Shown: positions 7,191-14,637 of the stretch, in pieces
Numbering within the stretch: the stretch's first letter is position 1
Layout: every line of letters begins with the position of its first letter
Origin: a virus
Virus record (IMG/VR): IMGVR_UViG_3300034112_002133
Location: 1 to 25,201 of that record
Reading direction: 5' to 3' (one strand)
DNA: 25,201 nucleotides
The notes under the pieces: model-generated
Told to the model about the DNA's origin: nothing
What the model saw: the letters and a program-made list of their open reading frames with translations, nothing else
Database searches by the model: none
Program-made: the position numbers and the translations under genes

Positions 7191-8120
7191 ATGTCACTTG
7201 CAGTTCCAGACCATTTCACCACTCAGTTCGGAAAGAACTTCGAACCACTCGTCGCCCAGACCGTTTCCCGCCTGCGTAAATTCGCGGTCGTGACCACCGG
7301 CTGCACGGGCGAAGCCAAGACCCACAACCAGGTCGATTCCATCGCCGCGAAGGAAACCACCGGCACCCGCTACAACCGCCTCGCCCAGAAGGATCTCGAC
7401 ACCGAGAAACGCTGGAACCACATGAGAACCTTCCAAGGTCTCACCAGCGAGCCGAAGTGGGACGAGATCGCCCTTGCACCCACCATCATGGGGCAAGGCA
7501 CTCACATCGTGCAGCACTCCGCCGCCTACGCCCGCCAGCTTGACGCCGTGCTCATCGACGGCCTGCTCGGCACCAACTACGTCGGAGCGACCGGATCCAC
7601 CACGCAGGCCATCACGCAATCCGTTGCGGTGGACTTCGTGCCATCCGGCAGCCCGGCCAACAGCGGCATGACCGCCTCCAAGGTCATCGAAGCCGTCCGC
7701 CAGCTCCGCGCCTCCGAGGCATGGAACAGCGAGGCGCAGGCACGCGGCGTGAAACTCTGCGGCTTGCTCAACTCCGAGCTTGAGGCGCAGCTCCTCCACG
7801 CAGCGAACACCAACGCCGGCGACCGACTCTATTCCAAGGAATTCCTGCCACCCGTCTATGACGAGAACGGCGGACTTCGCTTCTGGCTCGGCGTCAATTG
7901 GGTTTCCATCGAGGCGCTTCCCACCAACACCGGCGGCACCATCGCCGAGTCCGCAATCTGGACTTCCGACGGCCTCTATCTGGATATCTGGCAAGACCTC
8001 AAGGTCTATGTCGATATCCTGCCGGAGCTCGACCATTGCGTCCAGTTCAAGTCCGACTACGCCTTCAACGCCTGCCGCAGGCAGGAAAAGCAGGTCGTCA
8101 AAATCAACTGCGTCCTCTAA
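7191..8120 (+). CDS. Major capsid protein
   Basis: A 309-aa protein right after the scaffold. It shows the pattern of podovirus-type capsid proteins with an HK97-like fold: an N-terminal helical arm (VPDHFTTQFGKNFEPLV), a long loop (KTHNQVDSIAAKETTGTRYNRL), a central spine-helix region, then beta-rich LNSELEAQLLHA and FWLGVNWVSIEALPT. The C-terminal P-domain-like segment (YLDIWQDLKVYVDILPELDHCVQFKSDYAFNACRRQEKQVVKINC) is typical of phage major capsid proteins, with conserved 'a.r....kvv.i.c'. It forms the icosahedral shell. High expression is suggested by its own leader, the upstream terminator and the downstream hairpin. Confidence 0.9.
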   Translation: MSLAVPDHFTTQFGKNFEPLVAQTVSRLRKFAVVTTGCTGEAKTHNQVDSIAAKETTGTRYNRLAQKDLDTEKRWNHMRTFQGLTSEPKWDEIALAPTIMGQGTHIVQHSAAYARQLDAVLIDGLLGTNYVGATGSTTQAITQSVAVDFVPSGSPANSGMTASKVIEAVRQLRASEAWNSEAQARGVKLCGLLNSELEAQLLHAANTNAGDRLYSKEFLPPVYDENGGLRFWLGVNWVSIEALPTNTGGTIAESAIWTSDGLYLDIWQDLKVYVDILPELDHCVQFKSDYAFNACRRQEKQVVKINCVL

Positions 8121-8129
8121 CCCCACCAA

Positions 8130-8151
8130 GCCGGGGGAGCGATCCCCCGGC
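8130..8151 (+). other. Perfect hairpin with GNRA tetraloop after the capsid gene
   Basis: GCCGGGGGA (8130-8138) pairs perfectly with TCCCCCGGC (8143-8151) around a GCGA tetraloop, an especially stable GNRA loop. No U-run follows, so it is more likely an mRNA-stabilising 3' barrier or processing site for the capsid message than a full terminator. Confidence 0.75.
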
Positions 8152-8183
8152 AAACCTCACCACCAACCGAAAGAACAACTATC

Positions 8184-8645
8184 ATGGCCGAATTCGATTC
8201 CAACCTTGTCACCACTTCCGAAGCCCGTCTCGTCTCCGCAGGATTGCGCGATGGCGACGACGCCAACGGCAAGCTCACCGTCGCCACCGCCAAAGTCACC
8301 CTCACGGGCTCCACGGCTGCCAACGACATCCTCAACATCATCCCGACGAAATATTTGCCGGTTGATGCTTGTGTCGTGCCGCAGCTTTGCAGCGTCACCA
8401 GCTCCGATCCGGGAACCACGCTCACCCTCGACATCGGCCACACCGGAAACGTGGACGCCTACGCCGACGGCATCACCCTCAGCTCGGGCGGCATCATCGG
8501 CTTTTGCTCCGGCACCAAGCCGAGCACGGTCGAAACTCCTGTCCGCACGGACGACACGGGCGCGATCTTCGCGACCGTCATGTCCGCCGACACGATCACC
8601 AACGGAACCGTCCTCACGTTCCTGATCGCCTACCGCTCGAAATAA
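8184..8645 (+). CDS. Probable capsid decoration or head structural protein, 153 aa
   Basis: Lies directly after the major capsid gene. The sequence is beta-rich, with many Thr/Ser/Gly/Val: TVATAKVTLTGSTAANDILNIIPTKYLPVDACVV, then 'TTLTLDIGHTGNVDAYADGI' and 'GAIFATVMSADTITNGTVLTFLIAY'. The order 'ndil.iiptkylPvda.vv...TLtlDiG' resembles small structural proteins that follow the capsid gene in many tailed phages and form beta-sandwich decorations. Function is inferred from position and composition. It is flanked by the GNRA hairpin before and a hairpin plus terminator after, so it probably shares the capsid transcript. Confidence 0.7.
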   Translation: MAEFDSNLVTTSEARLVSAGLRDGDDANGKLTVATAKVTLTGSTAANDILNIIPTKYLPVDACVVPQLCSVTSSDPGTTLTLDIGHTGNVDAYADGITLSSGGIIGFCSGTKPSTVETPVRTDDTGAIFATVMSADTITNGTVLTFLIAYRSK

Positions 8646-8661
8646 TCTTCCGGGGGGAAGA
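8646..8661 (+). other. Short hairpin abutting the stop codon
   Basis: TCTTCC (8646-8651) pairs with GGAAGA (8656-8661) around GGGG, starting on the base after the TAA stop. With the larger terminator next to it, this makes a tandem 3' structure. Confidence 0.5.
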
Positions 8662-8668
8662 ACCAACC

Positions 8669-8706
8669 GAAAAGCCCCGTTCCGCCATGCCGGGGCGGGG
8701 CTTTTC
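8669..8706. terminator. Strong, probably bidirectional terminator after the capsid unit
   Basis: GAAAAGCCCCG (8669-8679) pairs with CGGGGCTTTTC (8696-8706). The stem continues through two G-T pairs and three G-C pairs to 17 bp with loop CCATGC (8685-8690). Its A-run and T-run sit at the stem base, so it could work in both directions. It separates the capsid genes from the tail genes. Confidence 0.88.
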
Positions 8707-8724
8707 ACTTTCCACATTGCCGCC

Positions 8725-9660
8725 ATGACGAAAACGCAGATCGCCAACCTCGCCCTTTCCCACCTGGGGGAGCCCGCCGCCACCGACATCGACGTCGATT
8801 CGACGACCGCCGCCACCGTTTGCCGGACGCATTACGACAACACCCTCGCCACCCTCCTCGAAACCCACCCCTGGAACTTCGCCCGCGCCCTCACCAAGCT
8901 CATCCCCTCACAGGTATCCGTCACCTACACCAAGGCCAGCGGCACCTTTTCCAGCGGACTCACCACCCACACCGTCCAGCTTTCCCTCACCACCTACACC
9001 GCCGCCGCCACCACCTACGTCGGCACGGATGCGGACGACAATGTTTTCACCCTCACCAAGGCCGCAAACACCGCCTACGCGGAACTCTCCGCCGTGGACG
9101 ATGCTGACGCCACTCTCACGGACTACGCCGCCCGCACCGCCTCGACCTTCCCCGTGGACGCCTTCCCCTATCAGGAGCCGTGGACGATTATCGATGCGTC
9201 CATGTCCGCCGTCGCCACCATGCTTTCCACCGCGTTTCTCCCCTGGACGGTTGCCTACGACCTCCCCGCCGCCTGCCTCCGCGTCCTCCGCTTTGCCACC
9301 ACATCGGACACCGCCCTGCAGCGCTTCGAGATCGTGGACAGGAAAGTCCTTTGCGACACCGAGGACACGCTGAATCTCTATTTCATCACCAGCGCCCCGC
9401 CGCTCGCCTCCTACCCGCCGAGCTTCATAAACGCCTTCACCCTCCTCCTCGCCTCCGACATGGCCAGGCAGATCACCGGCAGCGAGCAGACCGCCAGCGA
9501 CTTCCTGCAAAAGCACAAGCTCGCCCTCAACCAGGCCTTAACCAAGGACACCCGCGAGACCCAATCCGGCGAGAACATGACCCCCCGCCGCCTCGCCATG
9601 AAATCCGGCCTCTACCGTTCCCGCTTCCGCAATAACGGCGCACCCGGCTTCGACCTATGA
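8725..9660 (+). CDS. Tail tubular protein A (tail adaptor) with internal insertion
   Basis: A 311-aa protein. The N-terminus, TKTQIANLALSHLGE, then VCRTHYDNTLATLLETHPWNFA (about residues 31-52), is the classic opening of the T7 gp11-type adaptor. The second half resumes the family pattern: DLPAACLRVLRF, YPPSFINAFTLLLASDMARQITGSEQ and the C-terminal helix. The usual length is about 190-210 residues; here roughly residues 62-148 form an added Thr/Ser/Ala-rich, beta-like stretch with paired 'T.YTxAATTY' phrases, inserted where a loop is expected. Twelve copies bridge portal and nozzle. It is preceded by a terminator, so a promoter must lie nearby or read-through occurs. It couples by ATGA to the nozzle gene. 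Confidence 0.87.
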   Translation: MTKTQIANLALSHLGEPAATDIDVDSTTAATVCRTHYDNTLATLLETHPWNFARALTKLIPSQVSVTYTKASGTFSSGLTTHTVQLSLTTYTAAATTYVGTDADDNVFTLTKAANTAYAELSAVDDADATLTDYAARTASTFPVDAFPYQEPWTIIDASMSAVATMLSTAFLPWTVAYDLPAACLRVLRFATTSDTALQRFEIVDRKVLCDTEDTLNLYFITSAPPLASYPPSFINAFTLLLASDMARQITGSEQTASDFLQKHKLALNQALTKDTRETQSGENMTPRRLAMKSGLYRSRFRNNGAPGFDL

Positions 9661-12629
9661 ACCCCACCCTTCTCTCATTCAACAACGGCGAAGTTTCCCC
9701 CTACCTCCGCCACCGCATTGACCTCGAAAAAGCCGCGTCTTCCGCCGAGACTTGCGAGAACTTCACGGCCACGCCCTACGGAGCAATCAGCAAGCGCCCC
9801 GGCCTCCTGCATGTCGGCATGTCAGCCGCCGCCCCGCAAAACTCCCACCTCCACCCGTTCATCTCCACGGACGGCTCCCGCTACCTCCTGCATTTCACCG
9901 AGGACTTGCTCACCATTTACCGCGAAGACGGCACCGTAGCGGACACCATCGCCCTCCTCACCTCCACTTCCCCGACCGCCAGCGACAGCACCACCGGCTT
10001 CTGGTCGGCTCCCCTCCGCGAGCTGCAAATCGAGGCCGTCAACGACGTCCTTTTCATCACTCACCCGGACACCCATCCGCTCCGCATCTCCCGCGTATCC
10101 GATACCAACTGGACAAAGGAATTCATCCCCTTCACCCAGCCGCCCGTCATCGACCAGAACGCCGACCCGCTTCTCAAACTCTCCGTCTTTTCCAACCCCA
10201 TCGCCCCCGCATGGGTAACTTCCACCAGCTACGCCCTCGGCTATGTCGTCTTCGAGGGCGGCGCGGAGTGGCAATGCACCGTAGCGCACACATCCGGCTC
10301 CGCGTCCCGCCCCGGTATCGGCGCAGACTGGAAGGGATTATGGCGGCGTAAGCTCTACGCGGAAGGGGACGCCATAACCATATCCAGCATCAATTCCTTT
10401 TTTACCGCTTTTGTCAGAAGCTACTCCGTCAACGACGTTTCCTACGCCGCAAACTACCCTACCAATCCGCACCCCAGCATTTGCATAATGAGCCACACGC
10501 CCACACGGCTCCAGGACTCGGCAGGGTATTTGAGCTCGGATCAAGACAAATGGGCGCTTGCGACGGCATATAATGCACAGGAATCGGTTTTCGCCAATTC
10601 TTACAGAACTTACTCCGGCAATATTTATAAATCTTTGGCCGTCTTCTCAGCTAGTCCCGTCGGCTCCCCAGCATCCCGCCCCGATTTGTGGGAATTTGTA
10701 ATAGCTGTCCCGGGCTCCATTCCTATCTATGCACCCTTCCCGACGATCACAGCAGGGATGTATATTTCCCACCTTGGCATTGTGTGGGAAGCTCTCACAA
10801 ATGTAACCCCGACTCTCATTATTGACGGCATCACAGGCGCTCCGGTTGCAGGAGTTAATTGGCGTCTAGTAGATAATTTGTTCCTTCCTGGCCACGGCTC
10901 GTCGGCAGACTCGCCCGGCTCCGCATGGAAACTCTCCCCCCGCCGCGACGACAAGGATTTCCAGATTTCCCACGGCGCACTCACCGGCAACAACAACACC
11001 GGCTCGCAGCCCATCGCCATGCAAGGCGCGTGGAATATCAATACCTATGGCACATGGAGCGGCACGTTTAACGTGCAGCGCAGCGACGACAACGGCCTCA
11101 CCTGGGAAACCATCCGCAGCTACGAGGCAAAAGCAGACCGCAACATCGCCGACTCCGGCATCGAGGATGCGCCATGTCTCCTCCGTCTTTTCTTTATCCA
11201 GGACGGCTCCACCGCCGCCAGCGGCGGACAGCGCGCCGTCCTTACCCCGGAAAAACAATCCATATCCGGCTACGTTCAAGCCGACACTTACGTCAACAGC
11301 GCACAATTAACCGGCACCGCGCTAACGCCCGTCATGTCCGGCCTCACTCCGGACTGGAGCGAAGGCGCTTTTTCCACGGTTCGCGGATTCCCCAGCACCC
11401 TCTCCCTCCACGAAAGCCGCCTTTGTTTTGCTGGCACAGCCTCAAACCCCGTTTCCCTTTGGCTTTCCCAAACCGACGACCTTCTCAACTTCGAGCAAGG
11501 CGTCGATGATACCGATTCCATCTTCGTCACCCTCGCCGCGCCTTACCAATACCCCATCCGCTGGATCGAATCCCAGCGCCGCCTTTTTATCGGCACCGCC
11601 GTCGCCCTATGGGTAGCCGGTTCGGAAACATCAGACGCCGCCCTCACCCCATCCAACTTCAACGCCCGCACCTACGCCGCCACCGGCTCCTCCACCCTCC
11701 GCCCGCTCCTCGCCTCGGAATCCCTCTTTTTCACCGATCGCAAAGGCTCGCGCCTCCACCAGCTCGCTTTCTCCGCCGATGCGGAAAGCTACGAACCCAT
11801 CGACCTCTCCCGCCTCGCCGAGCACCTCACCCAGCCCGGCATCGCCCAGCTCGCATGGCAGCAGACGCGCGAGCCATCGCTCTGGGCGGTCACCCGCGAG
11901 GGAAAGCTCCTCCAATTCTCCTACTCCCGCCGGGACAACCTCATGGCCTGGAGCCAGCACACCACCGCAGGCGGGACGTTCCGCAACGTCGCTGTCCTCC
12001 CATCCGATCGCGGGGACGACGACGTGTTTTTCATCGTCCAGCGCGCCGGAGGCTCTGCCCTGGAGCGTTTCCCCCAGCACTACCAAGAGACGCAGGAAAC
12101 CGGCAACACCCCCGGCCTCACCGCCTCACCGCTCTTTCCCTACCACTACCTCGACGGCATCAGCTACCGCGGCACCGCCACCACCTCGCTCACCGTCCCC
12201 GCCACCCTCATCGGCCAAGCCCTCACCCTCCTCACCGTTTCCGCCGGCGGAGTGGTCACCAGCTCCACCGTCACCCCGTCCGCCTCGCCGCTCACCATCG
12301 CCAGCACCACCCGCGCCATCCTTGGGAAGCCCATCACTTCCCGCCTCTCATCCCTCCCCGTGGACATGCCCGGCAATCAATCCCTCACCAAGCGCCTCCA
12401 CAAAATCGCCCTGAGTCTTTTCCGCTCCAAAGGCGGCACCATGTTCAACGCCGCCGCCGCCAGCGCCAAGCCCATCCCGTATCCATCCACCGACCTTTAC
12501 ACCGGCTGGACGGAAATGCTCCCGGATCTCGGCAACAAGGACGAGGTGCAGGTGCATATCGTCCACGCCGATCCCTACCCCTTCACCGTCCGCGCCGTCG
12601 CCCTCCGCATGAACCAGCAGGAGCGCTAA
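9657..12629 (+). CDS. Tail tubular protein B (tail nozzle) with inserted modules
   Basis: A 990-aa protein; T7 gp12, the family type, is about 794. The N-terminus, LLSFNNGEVSPYLRHRIDLEKA...NFTATPYGAISKRPGL, is the standard nozzle start. The second half carries the family hallmarks: FPSTLSLHESRLCFAGT, LFIGTAVALWVAGSE, LFFTDRKGSRLHQLAFSADAESYEPIDLSRLAEHL, and LWAVTREGKLLQFSYSRRDNLMAWSQHTT. Six copies form the tail tip through which DNA leaves. Residues about 185-403 hold three segments resembling carbohydrate-binding modules (see 10360-10880), suggesting that this nozzle may also take part in host recognition. No separate tail fibre gene was seen in the window. Confidence 0.88.
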   Translation: MNPTLLSFNNGEVSPYLRHRIDLEKAASSAETCENFTATPYGAISKRPGLLHVGMSAAAPQNSHLHPFISTDGSRYLLHFTEDLLTIYREDGTVADTIALLTSTSPTASDSTTGFWSAPLRELQIEAVNDVLFITHPDTHPLRISRVSDTNWTKEFIPFTQPPVIDQNADPLLKLSVFSNPIAPAWVTSTSYALGYVVFEGGAEWQCTVAHTSGSASRPGIGADWKGLWRRKLYAEGDAITISSINSFFTAFVRSYSVNDVSYAANYPTNPHPSICIMSHTPTRLQDSAGYLSSDQDKWALATAYNAQESVFANSYRTYSGNIYKSLAVFSASPVGSPASRPDLWEFVIAVPGSIPIYAPFPTITAGMYISHLGIVWEALTNVTPTLIIDGITGAPVAGVNWRLVDNLFLPGHGSSADSPGSAWKLSPRRDDKDFQISHGALTGNNNTGSQPIAMQGAWNINTYGTWSGTFNVQRSDDNGLTWETIRSYEAKADRNIADSGIEDAPCLLRLFFIQDGSTAASGGQRAVLTPEKQSISGYVQADTYVNSAQLTGTALTPVMSGLTPDWSEGAFSTVRGFPSTLSLHESRLCFAGTASNPVSLWLSQTDDLLNFEQGVDDTDSIFVTLAAPYQYPIRWIESQRRLFIGTAVALWVAGSETSDAALTPSNFNARTYAATGSSTLRPLLASESLFFTDRKGSRLHQLAFSADAESYEPIDLSRLAEHLTQPGIAQLAWQQTREPSLWAVTREGKLLQFSYSRRDNLMAWSQHTTAGGTFRNVAVLPSDRGDDDVFFIVQRAGGSALERFPQHYQETQETGNTPGLTASPLFPYHYLDGISYRGTATTSLTVPATLIGQALTLLTVSAGGVVTSSTVTPSASPLTIASTTRAILGKPITSRLSSLPVDMPGNQSLTKRLHKIALSLFRSKGGTMFNAAAASAKPIPYPSTDLYTGWTEMLPDLGNKDEVQVHIVHADPYPFTVRAVALRMNQQER
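10360..10880 (+). other. AT-richer insertion within nozzle gene, CBM-like repeats
   Basis: In this stretch, hand-counted 60-base lines fall to 47-52% GC (for example 10561-10620 and 10801-10860), against about 65-70% on either side. It encodes nozzle residues ~235-408. Three segments (about 185-229, 298-346, 357-403) share a 'W....Y..g..V...g..w.......S...sRP....W..' layout like small aromatic chitin/carbohydrate-binding folds (CBM5/12-type); the first has WQCTVAHTSGSASRPG. The first copy lies just before the AT-rich patch. Family assignment is tentative. Confidence 0.6.
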
Positions 12630-12633
12630 CCCG

Positions 12634-12647
12634 TTCCCCGCTTCAAT
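12634..12647 (+). repeat. Copy C of the repeated 14-nt motif (intergenic)
   Basis: TTCCCCGCTTCAAT, four bases after the nozzle stop and 35 bases before the next start. Together with copy B it is one of two intergenic occurrences. Confidence 0.6.
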
Positions 12648-12682
12648 CCCCGCCACCCCATTTTTTACCCATCCTCACCCCA

Positions 12683-13162
12683 ATGTTCGGAATCGTCGGA
12701 ATGCTAGGCGGCCTGCTTTCGGCTGGCCTTGGAATTTACAGCACACGGCAGCAGGGGAAAACCGCCGTCGCCGCCGCGAACTACAACAACGCCCTCGCCG
12801 TGCGCGAGGCGGAAAACCTCCAAAAGGAAACCGCCGAGAACATCGCCCGCACCCGCATCAATAACCGCCGCAGCCTTTCCACCCTCCGCACCCGCGCCGC
12901 CGCATCCGGCACCCTCACCACATCCGGCAGCACCGCCGCCATGCTCGCCGCCGCCGCCGGAACTTTTGAGGTGGGTATCGCCGACGCCGCCCGCGCCGCC
13001 AACCTCCGCGCCGAATCCATCCGCCAGCAGGGTCAAATGAAAATCTGGGAAGCCAAGCAGCAGAAAAAAGCCGCGAACCTCCAAGCCATCGGCCAAGGCA
13101 TCGCCGGACTCACGAAGGCAGCAGACACCGCATACGGAAATTACCAAATAGGCTCACGATGA
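12683..13162 (+). CDS. Internal virion protein, gp14-like, 159 aa
   Basis: Starts at ATG 12683, the first ATG after the nozzle stop that leaves a sensible leader; upstream in-frame ATGs lie inside the nozzle gene. Residues 1-20 (MFGIVGMLGGLLSAGLGIYS) form a Gly-rich hydrophobic membrane-type segment. The rest is Ala/Arg/Gln-rich helix (ANYNNALAVREAENLQKETAENIARTRINNRR, then AAMLAAAAGTFEVGIADAARAANLRAESIRQQG). This matches small internal virion proteins after the nozzle, such as T7 gp14, which is ejected first and forms an outer-membrane channel. The 53-base gap before it holds repeat copy C and a T-rich run but no clear hairpin. It couples by ATGA to the next gene. Confidence 0.75.
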   Translation: MFGIVGMLGGLLSAGLGIYSTRQQGKTAVAAANYNNALAVREAENLQKETAENIARTRINNRRSLSTLRTRAAASGTLTTSGSTAAMLAAAAGTFEVGIADAARAANLRAESIRQQGQMKIWEAKQQKKAANLQAIGQGIAGLTKAADTAYGNYQIGSR

Positions 13163-14637
13163 TCCGCTTACCCGACACCCCCACCTTCGCCTCCACCGGA
13201 CTCGGCGCGCCCCAGGTATCCGCCGAAGCCGCCGCCGCGCCCGCCCGCGCCCTCGGCACCATCGCCGGAGCCATCGGCCAGGCATCCGACGGTTTCGTAA
13301 AACTCGGCCACGACCTCGCCCGCATCGACAACGCCCGCATGATCTCCGAAGCCCGCACCAACCGCGCCTCGGCCTACTCGCAATTTCAGATCGATCTCCA
13401 AAAGGAAACCGACCCACAAGCCCGCATCGCCCGCACCAACGCCTTCCTCGCCGAGCAGAAGAGCAGCATGATTCCCGCAGGCGCTCCGCCCGTAGTCCGC
13501 GACGCCCTCGCCCTAGACTTCGAGGACTTCTCCGCCCGCACCCAGATCAATGCCGCCCAGGACGCCGCACAGCTCACCACCAAGCGCGCCACCCTTGCCT
13601 TTCAAAATGAGGTGGACGCAGCCAAGCGCACCGGCAACCGCGACCAATACGAAACCGCCAAGCGCACAGCCGCCGAAGCCCTCGGCCTACTCCCCGAAGA
13701 ACTCGACGCCATGGACGCGGATTTCGACCGCAACACCACCCTACTAGGATTCGACACCCGCATTTCCCAAGACCCGCGCGCCGTCCTTGCAGAAACTGAA
13801 TCCGAATCCTTCGACACCGACCACCCGTTCCTGGACGCCACCGACAAAAACCGCATCCGCCGCGCCGCGCAAAGCCAGCTTGAGGACTTCCGCAGCGAGG
13901 AAATCGACCTGCTCGAAAACGCCCTCGCCGACGGCACCCTTGCCCCGCCCGATCTTGAGGCAGCGGAATTCATTTCCCCAAAAGATCGCCGTTCCTTTTC
14001 CGACGCCCTCATCAAATCACAGGGAGAGGAACCCATTTCAAAACAGGATTACCTCAACGCCTGGAAAGTCACCGACGTCCTCCGCTCCGCCCGCAACAAC
14101 CCCGCCGTGAGTGACGACCAATACCGCCTCATCCACAACGAGGCACGCACCGACATCCTCGCCCGCGTCCCACCCTCCCTCCAAGGAGATTTGAAAAAGG
14201 AACTCGGCTACCTCTCGCCCGCAGGCCGCGACACCTCCGCGCCCGCCAACCCGTCCGACCGCGCGGAACTCGAATCGATCGCCCGCGCACAGATCAACCG
14301 CGCCCACGACGCCGGCGCTTTCGGCGACGTTTCCAAGGAAGCCGACTACGACACCCGCGAGAAAGCCGCCCGTCAGGCCGAGGACATCCGCATCGAGGCG
14401 AAACGCTTCATCGCCTCCCGCCCCACTCCGCCCTCGCCCGCCGAGGTGCGCGACTTCGTGGACAGCATGAACCAGCGCAGCATCGGCTCCAATTCCCTAC
14501 TCCTCCCCACCATCCCGCAAAAATTCAGCATCGGCGACGACATCGACAGCTTGCTCGAAACGCCACCCATCCAACCTCTCGACGGACTCGCCCCAGGCAC
14601 TCCCGGATCCACCGACGCACTCCTCCCACCACGATGA
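13159..14637 (+). CDS. Internal virion protein, gp15-like position, 492 aa, with KFSIG motif
   Basis: Almost wholly alpha-helical and rich in Ala/Arg/Asp/Glu, coupled by ATGA on both sides. The N-terminus (residues 1-60) has a Gly/Ala-rich helix, APARALGTIAGAIGQASDGF, common in phage internal/ejection proteins. The centre has repeated helices such as AAQLTTKRATLAFQNEVDAAKR. T7 gp15 is larger (about 750 aa), so identity is by position and composition only. Notably the C-terminus carries PQKFSIGDDID at residues ~453-463, the same FSIG motif that separates modules in the giant protein encoded next. No lytic transglycosylase motif was seen. Confidence 0.7.
   Translation: MIRLPDTPTFASTGLGAPQVSAEAAAAPARALGTIAGAIGQASDGFVKLGHDLARIDNARMISEARTNRASAYSQFQIDLQKETDPQARIARTNAFLAEQKSSMIPAGAPPVVRDALALDFEDFSARTQINAAQDAAQLTTKRATLAFQNEVDAAKRTGNRDQYETAKRTAAEALGLLPEELDAMDADFDRNTTLLGFDTRISQDPRAVLAETESESFDTDHPFLDATDKNRIRRAAQSQLEDFRSEEIDLLENALADGTLAPPDLEAAEFISPKDRRSFSDALIKSQGEEPISKQDYLNAWKVTDVLRSARNNPAVSDDQYRLIHNEARTDILARVPPSLQGDLKKELGYLSPAGRDTSAPANPSDRAELESIARAQINRAHDAGAFGDVSKEADYDTREKAARQAEDIRIEAKRFIASRPTPPSPAEVRDFVDSMNQRSIGSNSLLLPTIPQKFSIGDDIDSLLETPPIQPLDGLAPGTPGSTDALLPPR
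14521..14535 (+). repeat. FSIG motif in gp15-like protein (KFSIG)
   Basis: Encodes K-F-S-I-G at residues 455-459, 34 residues before the protein end. It is the only copy found outside the giant gene and links the two proteins. Confidence 0.7.

Noticed and set aside
11609-12682. Upstream extension of the gp14-like protein within the nozzle gene
   Set aside because: The extension is Arg/Pro/His-rich, a frame shadow of the nozzle gene. The protein-like sequence begins only at ATG 12683.
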